Below, one piece after another: positions 1 to 5,842 of a stretch of 11,922 nucleotides of DNA (the first letter of the stretch is position 1; every line of letters begins with the position of its first letter). The translations under genes and the position numbers were made by a program. The notes below the pieces were generated by a model. The model was given only the letters and a program-made list of their open reading frames with translations, was not told the origin of the DNA and ran no database searches. The stretch is from Candidatus Odyssella thessalonicensis (GTDB lineage Bacteria > Pseudomonadota > Alphaproteobacteria > Bin65). Location: positions 1 to 11,922 of the forward strand of contig SBBV01000222.1 of assembly GCA_005240015.1 (NCBI GenBank). Direction: 5' to 3'.

Positions 1-2
1 AG

Positions 3-662
3 CTCACACCCGGCGACCCGGCCCAATCGGTCGTGCTGGTCTTCAGCCACGGCACCTATCGCCCGCAGCGCCGGCACCAGTGCAATGAAGACCGGGACGT
101 CCCCGCGGTGGTGCGCGACATCGGCCGGACCAACGGCTGGACCGTGCACTATCTCTGCTCCCTGGCGACCGACGAGGCTGTGGCCGGCTCCTATACCTAC
201 AAGCGCGCGGACGAGATCCTGGCCGCCGTGGCGGAGCATCGCCGGCGCGGCGTGCCGGCGCAGCGCATCTTCCTGCTCGGCCATTCGGCCGGCGGGTGGT
301 CGTCGCTGATGGCGGCGCGGAAGGACCACAGCGGGTTCAACGCGATTATCGCGTTCGCGCCGGCCTTCGCCGGCCCGCGCTACGAAGAGGCGCAATATCC
401 GAGATGGCGGCGCGAGCTCGCTCCGCAGCAGACCGCCTATCTGCGCGAGGCGCGGCGCATCGAGGCGCTGATCTTCGCCTATAGCGACGACGATTTCGAC
501 CGGCCGAGCGAGCTCAGGCCACTCGAATCGATCCCCGGCCTGCGCGTCCTCGCCTTCGACGCCTGCAACCGCGGCCACAACACGACCTACACGGAGTGCT
601 TCCGCCAGGGCGCGCGGGTCGAAATCGAGTACTACATCAAGACACGCCTCACGGCGCACTAG
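3..662 (+). CDS. Alpha/beta hydrolase family protein (5' partial)
   Basis: This is probably a serine hydrolase of the alpha/beta-hydrolase (dienelactone hydrolase-like) superfamily; the substrate is unknown. The frame is open to the window edge and reads LTPGDPAQSVVLVFSHGTY from base 3, so the start is likely outside the window; GTG at 33 would be an internal start and cuts into the first core strand. Numbering from that GTG, the nucleophile elbow GHSAGG carries Ser85, preceded by a hydrophobic strand (IFLL). Acid candidates are Asp152-156 (SDDDFD) after a strand ending IFAY, and His182 in NRGHNTTY is the likely catalytic histidine, so a full Ser-Asp-His triad is visible in order. HGTY near the start fits the oxyanion-hole position. 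It ends 5 bases before the next gene on the same strand, suggesting co-transcription. The family is well supported; the function is not. Confidence 0.8.
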   Translation, partial: LTPGDPAQSVVLVFSHGTYRPQRRHQCNEDRDVPAVVRDIGRTNGWTVHYLCSLATDEAVAGSYTYKRADEILAAVAEHRRRGVPAQRIFLLGHSAGGWSSLMAARKDHSGFNAIIAFAPAFAGPRYEEAQYPRWRRELAPQQTAYLREARRIEALIFAYSDDDFDRPSELRPLESIPGLRVLAFDACNRGHNTTYTECFRQGARVEIEYYIKTRLTAH

Positions 663-667
663 GCCCC

Positions 668-985
668 ATGGCCATCACCGTCGAGATCGACAAGGAGTGG
701 ATCGTCTGCCGGCGCGGTCTCACCCGGCGCGAGGCCGTACGCTGGAGCGATTTGAAGGCGGTGCTGATCGAGACCACCGACCAGGGCCCGTTCCAGAACG
801 ACGTGTTCTGGGTGCTGGTCGGCGAAACGAGCCGCTGCGTCGTGCCGCAGGAGGCGGAGGGCTCGCAGCAATTGCTGGCCAAGCTGCAGACCCTCGCCGG
901 CTTCGACAGCAACGTCGTCGTCGAAGCGATGGGCACGGCCGAAAACCGCACCTTCATCTGCTGGCGCCGCCCCGAGGGCGATTGA
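668..985 (+). CDS. Small conserved-looking protein of unknown function (105 aa)
   Basis: I do not assign a function. The ATG at 668 follows the hydrolase stop by 5 bases; a weak AGG overlapping that stop is the only ribosome-binding signal, so translation may be coupled. The protein is soluble-looking, with no signal peptide or membrane segment. It starts with alternating strands (MAITVEIDKEWIVCRR), then a Trp-containing turn (VRWSDLKAVLIETTD), a hydrophobic DVFWVLVG strand, a helix (QQLLAKLQTLAGF) and a terminal FICWRR strand. The strand-rich pattern ending in a helix and strand could suit a small PH-like or immunity-type fold, but that is only an impression. Sequence composition matches its neighbours. 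A longer in-frame version beginning at 596 is unlikely because it would run through the end of the hydrolase gene. Confidence 0.7.
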   Translation: MAITVEIDKEWIVCRRGLTRREAVRWSDLKAVLIETTDQGPFQNDVFWVLVGETSRCVVPQEAEGSQQLLAKLQTLAGFDSNVVVEAMGTAENRTFICWRRPEGD

Positions 986-995
986 GCGCCTTTTC

Positions 996-1018
996 CGCTC
1001 TCCCCTTGAGGGGGAGCG
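996..1018. repeat. Palindromic hairpin between convergent genes
   Basis: CGCTC at 996-1000 pairs with GAGCG at 1014-1018, and CCCC at 1002-1005 pairs with GGGG at 1010-1013, leaving one bulged T at 1001 and a TTGA loop. It lies in the 57-base gap between the small unknown gene (+) and thpR (-). Neither strand has a T-tract after it, so it is not a classical terminator. It may be a REP-type repeat that limits read-through in both directions. Confidence 0.5.
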
Positions 1019-1042
1019 CAAGAGCCGCGGGAGGCGTGGATG

Positions 1043-1606
1043 CTACGGCAGCGCCGCGACGGCGCGCTCGTCGACGAGCGGATAGTCGGCGAGCGGCTCG
1101 TAGACCGAGCCGTCGCGCTTCAGGTGGCTCTGGAACAGCGTGAAGCGCTCGATGCGGATCGGGCCGATCTTCAGAAGATTGTGCTCGGCCAGGAAATTCG
1201 CGAGGTGGTGCCCGGTCTCGCTCTTGAAGCGCGCCAGCGTCACGTGCGGCGCGAATTTCCGCCCCTCCGGCGACAGGCCGGCGCGCACGACGGCGGATTC
1301 CACCTTGTCGCGCAGGTGCATGAGCGCCGGATTGCGCGCGACGCCGGCCCAGAGCGAGCGCGTCTGCCGCAGCGAGCCGAAGTGCCCGACCCCCTCGATC
1401 CAGAGATCGAAGGTCTTGGCGCGCACGCCGAGGAGATGATCGTCGATGTCGGCCGCTGTGGCGTTCGAGACGTCGCCCAGGAACCTGAGCGTGATGTGGA
1501 TGTTCTCGCCCGGCACCCAGTTCGCGCCCGGGATTCCGAATCCGATCCGCTCCAGCCGCTCCTGGACCGCCTCGGGCAAGGGAACGGCAACGAACAGGCG
1601 CAACAT
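1043..1606 (-). CDS. thpR: RNA 2',3'-cyclic phosphodiesterase (2H family)
   Basis: This is a LigT/ThpR-type 2H phosphoesterase, expected to hydrolyse 2',3'-cyclic phosphate RNA ends to 2'-phosphates in the cytoplasm; the original family name refers to in vitro 2'-5' RNA ligase activity. The two family-defining HxT motifs are present: H37-I-T39 in HITLRFLG and H121-V-T123 in HVTLARF. The N-terminus MLRLFVAVPLP is the typical first strand, and the 187-residue length is normal. I chose ATG at 1606 over the upstream ATG at 1654 because GGGGAGG lies 6 bases before it (1613-1619) and because homology-like sequence begins there. The physiological RNA substrate is unclear for the whole family. It lies downstream of the DUF1178 gene on the same strand with a 117-base gap, so it may have its own promoter. 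Confidence 0.93.
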   Translation of the reverse strand: MLRLFVAVPLPEAVQERLERIGFGIPGANWVPGENIHITLRFLGDVSNATAADIDDHLLGVRAKTFDLWIEGVGHFGSLRQTRSLWAGVARNPALMHLRDKVESAVVRAGLSPEGRKFAPHVTLARFKSETGHHLANFLAEHNLLKIGPIRIERFTLFQSHLKRDGSVYEPLADYPLVDERAVAALP

Positions 1607-1650
1607 GGCGGGCCTCCCCAGGGAAGCGGGTCGGGACGGAAACATGAGGG

Positions 1651-1678
1651 ACAAGCGGGCGCGCCGTCAACCGCTTGT
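1651..1678. repeat. Inverted repeat upstream of thpR
   Basis: ACAAGCGG at 1651-1658 and CCGCTTGT at 1671-1678 are perfect 8-base arms around a 12-base spacer that contains TTGACG on the reverse strand. It could be an operator over a thpR -35 region or a weak hairpin after the DUF1178 gene. No T-tract follows on either strand. Confidence 0.3.
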
Positions 1679-1723
1679 ATCACTAAGCCGCAGGCTAGCT
1701 AGAAATGGGTTGAGCGGGTCGCG

Positions 1724-2209
1724 CTAGCTGTCATGCCGAAATTTCGGCCAGGGGATGCGCCCGAACTCGATGCCCTCATCCTTGAGTGCCGCGGCCTCGT
1801 CGTCGGAGGCCTCGCCGTAGATGCTGCGCTCGTCGGCCTCGCCCTTGTGCATCTTGCGCGCCTCGTCGGCGAAGCGGGGGCCGACATATTCGGCATGTTT
1901 CTCGATGAAGCGGCGCATTTCGATCAGCGCCTCGCGCATCCTGCCGGCCACGTGCATTTCGGGGGGCTCGGCCGCCGGCTGCGGCGCGCTGGGCTCCGCC
2001 TTGGGCGCAGGCTCGGCTGCGGGCGCCTCGGCCACGCGCCGTCCGCTCTTCGCAATGGCCGGCGCCATGATCGCCTTGGACACCTTCACCGAGCCGCAGT
2101 CGGGGCAGCGCACCTCGCCGCGCTTCGCCTGGCGCGCGTAGGTGTCGCCATTGCGGAACCAGGCCTCGAACTCGTGGCCCTCCTGGCATTTGAGCGTGAA
2201 GCGGATCAT
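1724..2209 (-). CDS. DUF1178 family protein, putative zinc ribbon
   Basis: This 161-residue protein matches the DUF1178 family of Proteobacteria, whose function is not established. It opens MIRFTLKCQEGHEFEAWFRN, followed by RCPDCGS. C8, H12, C35 and C38 form a plausible zinc site resembling the short regulatory zinc ribbons that begin FxCxxGH. Residues about 60-85 are an Ala/Pro/Glu-rich flexible linker, and the acidic C-terminal part (EKHAEYVGPRFADEARKMH, then IPWPKF) is the conserved second half. The start ATG at 2209 lacks a clear ribosome binding site but matches the conserved family N-terminus. In other alphaproteobacteria this gene tends to lie near glutaredoxin, nitrilase-like and NDUFAF5-like genes (from memory), and here an NDUFAF5-like gene is within 1 kb. 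The family call is secure; the role is unknown. Confidence 0.88.
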   Translation of the reverse strand: MIRFTLKCQEGHEFEAWFRNGDTYARQAKRGEVRCPDCGSVKVSKAIMAPAIAKSGRRVAEAPAAEPAPKAEPSAPQPAAEPPEMHVAGRMREALIEMRRFIEKHAEYVGPRFADEARKMHKGEADERSIYGEASDDEAAALKDEGIEFGRIPWPKFRHDS

Positions 2210-2318
2210 GCGGCGGCGTCAGCGATTCCAGGGCAACCAAGGAAGACGATCATAAGGTAGGTACGCTTCCACATGAGTTAAAGTAGCAGTCTAACGATCG
2301 GCCTGCCAAACCATCCCG

Positions 2319-2870
2319 ATGCCGCACTCCGTTTCCGATCAGCCCTCGCCCTGGGTCGCGCGCTTTCTCGCCTTGGTGCCGGCGGGCGGGCGAATCCTCG
2401 ACCTCGCCGCCGGCGGCGGCCGGCACACGCGCCTCGCCCGCGCGCGTGGCTTCGCGGCGACCGCGGTCGACGTCGACGTCGCGGCGCTGGCCGATCTTCG
2501 CGCCGATCGCGCGGTCGAGATCCTCGCCTGCGATCTCGAAGGCGCGGGCTGGCCTCTGGGTGATCGGCGCTTCGCGGGCGTGGTCGTGACGAACTATCTG
2601 CACCGGCCGGCCTTGCCCCGCATCGTTGCCGCCGTGGCCGAAGGCGGCGCGCTAATCTACGAGACCTTCGCTGAAGGCAACGCCGCGTTTGGCAAGCCCT
2701 CGAATCCGAACTTTCTCTTGAAGCCGGGCGAGCTGCTCGACGCCGTGCGCGGCGAGCTCACTGTCGTCGCGTATGAGCATGGCAAAGTGGAAGCACCCCG
2801 CCCCGCCGTCATCCAGCGCATCGCCGCGGTGCGGGCGCAGTTCGCCGCGATCCCTCGCCCGTCATCCTGA
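2319..2870 (+). CDS. Class I SAM-dependent methyltransferase
   Basis: This is a Rossmann-fold methyltransferase of 183 residues using S-adenosylmethionine; the substrate is unknown. Motif I is ILDLAAGGGRHTRLA (about residues 26-40), and the acidic post-I region is AVDVD (about 49-53), placing an Asp at the end of strand 2. A later strand reads GVVVTNYLHRPALP, and GGALIYETFAEGN is followed by KPSNPNFLLKPGELL, a block I recall as conserved in one group of small TehB-like methyltransferases. It ends with a helix and strand. ATG at 2319 has no strong ribosome binding site. It is transcribed away from DUF1178 and converges on the NDUFAF5-like gene. Its stop codon lies inside a palindromic repeat (2861-2902). 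TehB-like is a possible label, but tellurite resistance is not implied. Confidence 0.85.
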   Translation: MPHSVSDQPSPWVARFLALVPAGGRILDLAAGGGRHTRLARARGFAATAVDVDVAALADLRADRAVEILACDLEGAGWPLGDRRFAGVVVTNYLHRPALPRIVAAVAEGGALIYETFAEGNAAFGKPSNPNFLLKPGELLDAVRGELTVVAYEHGKVEAPRPAVIQRIAAVRAQFAAIPRPSS

Positions 2871-2902
2871 GCGACAGGACGCAGGCCGGCGCGAAGGATG
2901 AC
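2861..2902. repeat. Palindromic repeat overlapping a stop codon
   Basis: GTCATCCT at 2861-2868 is mirrored by AGGATGAC at 2895-2902 with a GC-rich interior. The unit begins GTCATCCTGAGCGA, closely matching the repeat at 7032-7048 read on the reverse strand (GTCATGCTGAGCGA). It sits between convergent methyltransferase genes and provides the last residues and the TGA (2868-2870) of the forward gene. It is likely a REP-type element that might also insulate the two transcripts. Confidence 0.6.
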
Positions 2903-2924
2903 GATAAGGGAGAGGACTCGGGCC

Positions 2925-3866
2925 TCATCCGCGCTTCGGGCCGGAGTCGCCTTCGCCGATCTCGTGCTCCTCGGTGCGCAGCGCTTCGGCCAAGCGGTGC
3001 GCGGCGCTGCCGGGCTTCAAGGGCTGCGGCTGGCCCGGGCCGGGGGCCCAGGCGGTGAGATACACGATGTCGAAATTGGCGATGAGGCGGCCGCTCTTGT
3101 CGGCGTAGCGGCGGAGATACTCCTCGGCCGCGGTCAGCATCGTGGCGCGGCGCGTGAAACCGCGGCGGCGCTCGCGCAGGGCATTGGTCTCGCCCATGAG
3201 GCGTAGATCGGCCATGAGGCTGAAGACATGCTCGTAGGTGACCTGGATGCGGTCGCGGTCGACGACCGGCAGCGCGAAGCCGGCGCGCTGCAGCAGCGCG
3301 CCCGCATCGCGGACGTCGGCATAGGGGCTCACGCGCGGGCTGGCGCCGCCCTCTTCGGTGAGCTCCGCCTGGAGGAGGGCTTGGCGGAGCTCGGTCAAGG
3401 TGTCGCCGCCGAACATCGCCGCCATCAGGAGGCCGTCGGGCTTCAGCGCGCGGCGGAGCTGGATGAGGGCACCCGGGAGATCGTTGACCCAGTGGAGGGC
3501 GAGGTTCGAGACGACGAGGTCGAAGCTCGCGGGTGCAAACGGCAGCGACTCCTCGTCGGCGACGACCGTGGCGAAGAAGCGGTTGCTCATGCGCGCCAGG
3601 CGCGCGAAGGCTGGCGAGACATCGGCCTGGAACACGCGCTCGACGCCTTGCCGGCGCGCGAGCGCGCGGGCGAGCACGCCGTCGCGGCAGCCGAGGTCGA
3701 GCACGGCCGGAAAGGTGCGCTTCACCTCGTCGAGGCGCTCGAGCAGGCGCTCGCCGATCTCGCGATGCAGGAATTCGGCCTCGGTTCCTTCGGCGAGCTT
3801 CTGCGCCGCGCGGTCGCGATGCGCACGCACGGCGCGGCGATCGAAGATGGTGGGATCGTCGGTCAC
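2925..3866 (-). CDS. NDUFAF5-like methyltransferase-fold protein
   Basis: This is the bacterial relative of mitochondrial NDUFAF5, which hydroxylates an arginine of complex I subunit NDUFS7 during assembly; BioC/UbiE-type methyltransferases are more distant relatives. With the GTG start at 3866 it has 313 residues. It shows the family start TIFDRRAVRAHRDRAA, motif I VLDLGCRDG (about 55-63), ADVSPAFARLARM after strand 2, the diagnostic LVVSNLALHWVNDLPGAL, and a C-terminal IVYLTAWAP with PLKPGSAAHRLAEAL. GTG 3866 is chosen over ATG 3896 because GAGG lies 9 bases upstream and because the longer form would overlap the preceding gene by 19 bases. It is the last gene of a three-gene operon behind the exported protein and the SDR. 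A complex I assembly role is inferred; a plain methyltransferase cannot be excluded. Confidence 0.88.
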   Translation of the reverse strand: MTDDPTIFDRRAVRAHRDRAAQKLAEGTEAEFLHREIGERLLERLDEVKRTFPAVLDLGCRDGVLARALARRQGVERVFQADVSPAFARLARMSNRFFATVVADEESLPFAPASFDLVVSNLALHWVNDLPGALIQLRRALKPDGLLMAAMFGGDTLTELRQALLQAELTEEGGASPRVSPYADVRDAGALLQRAGFALPVVDRDRIQVTYEHVFSLMADLRLMGETNALRERRRGFTRRATMLTAAEEYLRRYADKSGRLIANFDIVYLTAWAPGPGQPQPLKPGSAAHRLAEALRTEEHEIGEGDSGPKRG

Positions 3867-3875
3867 GGCGTTCGG

Positions 3876-3879
3876 CCTC
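3876..3879 (-). promoter_or_regulatory. Ribosome binding site fixing the NDUFAF5-like start
   Basis: GAGG on the reverse strand shares its GA with the TGA stop of the preceding gene (3878-3880) and is followed after 9 bases by GTG 3866. This placement supports the GTG start and suggests translational coupling within the operon. Confidence 0.55.
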
Positions 3880-4279
3880 AGCGCGTGCAGGGCCACTGTT
3901 TCTGCGCGACCTTCAGCATCACGTCCTCGATGTTGGTGTCGCCGGAGTAGGGCTTGCCGTCGGCGCCGGTGCCGGCGGTGAGTTCGGTGTCGAGCAGCCG
4001 CAACGCATCGGGCCCGCGCATCTGGAGGTTTGCCGGCGGGCAGAACAGCGACCTGGCGCCCGCCGCGACGACCGCGCGATTGGCGATGATGAGCCCCATC
4101 AGCACGCCCTCGATGCGCACCTCGATCAGCGATTTGAACGTAGCCTGCACGTTGCGTGAGTCGAGCCGGTATTTCTGATAGTTCTCGAGCTTGATGGCGC
4201 CGGCGGGTGCGGTGCTCAGCGCCAACGCGGCGGCGACGAGTGCGGCACGGCGGAACGTCTTCGGCATGACCTGCTTCAT
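3878..4279 (-). CDS. Small exported protein, possibly Rap1a/Tai-like
   Basis: This 133-residue protein has a clear N-terminal export signal: MKQVMPKTFRR, then a hydrophobic core (AALVAAALALS) ending TAPAGA, with likely signal peptidase I cleavage near residue 28. The mature part has a helical stretch with YRLDSRNVQATF and IEGVLMGLIIANRAVV, then LFCPPANLQM, a DALRLLDTEL helix and a C-terminal MLKVAQKQWPC. The two mature cysteines (FCPP and WPC) could form a disulphide. A helix, then FCPP, then a terminal helix ending in Pro-Cys recalls the Rap1a/Tai immunity fold, but I cannot confirm that and no toxin gene is nearby. ATG 4279 is chosen because AAGG lies 8 bases upstream and the signal peptide begins there. 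It starts 10 bases after the SDR stop and ends 11 bases before the NDUFAF5-like start. Expected location is the periplasm. Confidence 0.75.
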   Translation of the reverse strand: MKQVMPKTFRRAALVAAALALSTAPAGAIKLENYQKYRLDSRNVQATFKSLIEVRIEGVLMGLIIANRAVVAAGARSLFCPPANLQMRGPDALRLLDTELTAGTGADGKPYSGDTNIEDVMLKVAQKQWPCTR

Positions 4280-4289
4280 GGTTTCGCCC

Positions 4290-5048
4290 TTAGAGGAAAT
4301 GCGTGCCGCCGTCGACCATGATCGTCTGGCCGGTGACGAACTTGCTGGCATCGCCGGCGAGATAGAGCACGGTGCCGACAAGGTCCTCGCTCTCGAGATT
4401 GCGCTTCAAGGCCTGGTTCTCGCGAATCGTCGCCATGCCCTTCTCGAACTTGGCGCCGAAGAATTCCTTGGTCCCTTCGGTCAATACGGCGCTCGGCGCG
4501 ATCGCGTTGACGCGGATCCAGTCGCGCCCCAGCTCGCGCGCGAGCGCGCGCGTCATGCCGATCACCGCCGCCTTGGCCGTGGAATAGTGCAAAGCGTAAG
4601 GCAAACCGTAGAGCGCCGCCAGCGACGCGATGTTGACGATGCTGCCGCCGCCTTGCTTCCGCATCGCCGGGATCACGGCGCGGCAGCAGTTCCAGACGCC
4701 CTTGACGTTGACCGCCATGCAACGGTCCCATTCCGCTTCGTCGATCTGCTCGGCGCGCCCGCCTTTCAATCCGCCGTAGAGCGCTGCGTTGTTGATCAGC
4801 ACGTCGATGCGGCCGAACGCGCCGAGCGCGCGCTCGGCCATGGCGCCGGTGCTCTTGGAATCGGCGACGTCGACCATGACGCCGAGCGCCTTGCCCGGCC
4901 CGTACATGACCTCGAGCGTGTCCTTCACGTCGGCCTTGTCGGCGGCGACGACGTTCATGCCCGCTTCCATGAGCTTCTGCGCATAGGTGCGCCCGAGGCC
5001 GCGCGCGGCACCGGTGACGATGGCGGTGCGGCCCACGAGGTTCATCAT
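4290..5048 (-). CDS. SDR family oxidoreductase
   Basis: This is a classical short-chain dehydrogenase/reductase of 252 residues, an NAD(P)-dependent oxidoreductase of unknown substrate. The cofactor motif TGAARGLG is at residues 12-19, an NNAA motif at 86-89, and the catalytic set is N114, S142, Y155 and K159 (YSTAK). The C-terminal PGQTIMVDGG-like block here reads VTGQTIMVDGGTHFL, typical of FabG-like enzymes. The Ala-Asp-Lys at the end of strand 2 (VVAADKAD) suggests preference for NAD over NADP because an acidic residue follows the strand; this is inference. ATG 5048 has AAGGA 7 bases upstream; a second ATG at 5045 follows directly. It is the first gene of a tight reverse-strand operon with the exported protein and the NDUFAF5-like gene. 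The hsp20 terminator lies upstream of it, so it should have its own promoter in 5049-5128, where only weak candidates are visible. Confidence 0.93.
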   Translation of the reverse strand: MMNLVGRTAIVTGAARGLGRTYAQKLMEAGMNVVAADKADVKDTLEVMYGPGKALGVMVDVADSKSTGAMAERALGAFGRIDVLINNAALYGGLKGGRAEQIDEAEWDRCMAVNVKGVWNCCRAVIPAMRKQGGGSIVNIASLAALYGLPYALHYSTAKAAVIGMTRALARELGRDWIRVNAIAPSAVLTEGTKEFFGAKFEKGMATIRENQALKRNLESEDLVGTVLYLAGDASKFVTGQTIMVDGGTHFL

Positions 5049-5128
5049 TGCCCGGTCCTTCCCTCGGTTTTGCGGAAAGGACGGTTTTAATCCCGTAAAC
5101 GCCTGGCGGCCAAGCGGCGCAAGGCCGC

Positions 5129-5162
5129 AAACAAAAGCCCGCCACCCTCGCGGATGGCGGGC
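5129..5162 (-). terminator. Rho-independent terminator of hsp20
   Basis: A perfect 8-bp stem (5137-5144 with 5155-5162; GCCCGCCA/TGGCGGGC) with a 10-base loop is followed on the reverse strand by TTTTGTTT (5136-5129). It lies 46 bases after the hsp20 stop and isolates that gene from the SDR operon downstream. Confidence 0.85.
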
Positions 5163-5208
5163 CTCGTTAGTTCCGTTCCAGCGCGAAAGCGCGCTGTCGG
5201 CGTTGCGG

Positions 5209-5652
5209 TCAGGCCGCGGCCTTGTGCTCGACGGCCTTGCCGTTCTGGATCGGGATCACGCGAGGCTTGAGCGCCTCCGGGATCTCGCGCTTGAGGTCGA
5301 TGACGAGCAGGCCGTTCTCGAGCTTGGCGCCCTTAACCTCGATGTGGTCGGCGAGCTCGAACCGGCGCTCGAACGCGCGGGCCGCGATGCCGCGGTGGAG
5401 ATACTGCCTGCCGTTCGTCTTCTCGGACTGCTTGCCCTCGACGAGCAGCGTGTTCTCCTTGGCCGTGACCTTCACGTCCTCGGGGCCGAAGCCGGCGACC
5501 GCCATGACGATGCGGTACTCGTTCTCGCCGAGCTTCTCGATGTTGTAGGGCGGATAGCTCGGCACGGCGTCGGCGAACGCGTCTTCGAACAGACGGCCGA
5601 TGCGGTCGAAGCCGATGGTGGAGCGGAACAGAGGCGAAAGATCGAGCGACAT
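5209..5652 (-). CDS. Small heat-shock protein, Hsp20 family (class A, IbpA-like)
   Basis: This ATP-independent holdase is expected to bind unfolding proteins in the cytoplasm and form oligomers. It has 147 residues, normal for the family. The short N-terminal arm (1-35; LSPLFRSTIGFDRIGRLF) precedes the alpha-crystallin domain (about 36-126), which shows YNIEKLGENEYRIVMAVAGF, LVEGKQ, the class A signature YLHRGIAARAFERRFEL and ENGLLVIDLKREIPE. The C-terminal I133-P-I135 is the IxI anchor for oligomer assembly. ATG 5652 has a strong AAGGAGG upstream. It is a single-gene transcript: a sigma-32-type promoter, a folded leader predicted to act as a ROSE thermometer, and a rho-independent terminator all surround it. 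The product call is very secure; which of several paralogues it represents is not. Confidence 0.96.
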   Translation of the reverse strand: MSLDLSPLFRSTIGFDRIGRLFEDAFADAVPSYPPYNIEKLGENEYRIVMAVAGFGPEDVKVTAKENTLLVEGKQSEKTNGRQYLHRGIAARAFERRFELADHIEVKGAKLENGLLVIDLKREIPEALKPRVIPIQNGKAVEHKAAA

Positions 5653-5752
5653 GGTTCATCCTCCTTGAGCGATGAGATGTGAGGCATGCCGCCGTCGCAA
5701 GGCCGGCACGCCGTTGCCATGAAATCCCGAGCCCCGGTCGGGCGCTCGGACA
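5653..5752 (-). promoter_or_regulatory. ROSE-like RNA thermometer in the hsp20 5' leader
   Basis: The predicted leader of about 100 bases can form three hairpins. The first pairs 5744-5749 with 5727-5732 (CCGAGC/GCTCGG); the second pairs 5705-5712 with 5683-5690 (GGCGUGCC/GGCAUGCC, one G-U pair). The third pairs UCAUC-G-CU (5675-5668) with AGGAUGA (5662-5656) around a CAAGG loop, leaving G5670 bulged. The last stem contains UCGCU, matching the ROSE consensus U(U/C)GCU opposite the Shine-Dalgarno, and together with its loop it occupies AAGGAGG. Known ROSE elements melt on heating and free the ribosome binding site. The structure is hand-drawn from sequence. Confidence 0.75.
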
Positions 5753-5758
5753 GGTTGC

Positions 5759-5787
5759 AGATGGGGAAGGTCGGCCGGGATTCAAGG
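5759..5787 (-). promoter_or_regulatory. RpoH (sigma-32) type promoter of hsp20
   Basis: On the reverse strand a CCTTGAA box (5787-5781) is followed after 14 bases by CCCCATCT (5766-5759). This is almost the E. coli sigma-32 consensus (CTTGAA, then CCCCATnT). Transcription would start near 5752, giving a leader of about 100 bases. Confidence 0.75.
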
Positions 5788-5842
5788 CCGATTCGACGCA
5801 ATTGAAATTTTTTGGAACGATCGGTTTTTCCAAGCTCTGACT

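Noticed and set aside
4191..5090. A 299-codon forward frame opposite the SDR gene
   Set aside because: The reverse strand carries an intact SDR with all catalytic residues; the forward frame has no motif or ribosome site.
5076..5095. Operator-like ACGG/CCGT repeat upstream of the SDR operon
   Set aside because: Only 4-base arms around an 8-base AT-rich centre; expected by chance.
5805..5835. Terminator for hemW from the TTGGAA/TTCCAA inverted repeat
   Set aside because: The 6-bp AT-rich stem is followed by A residues, not T residues, on the hemW strand; too weak to call.
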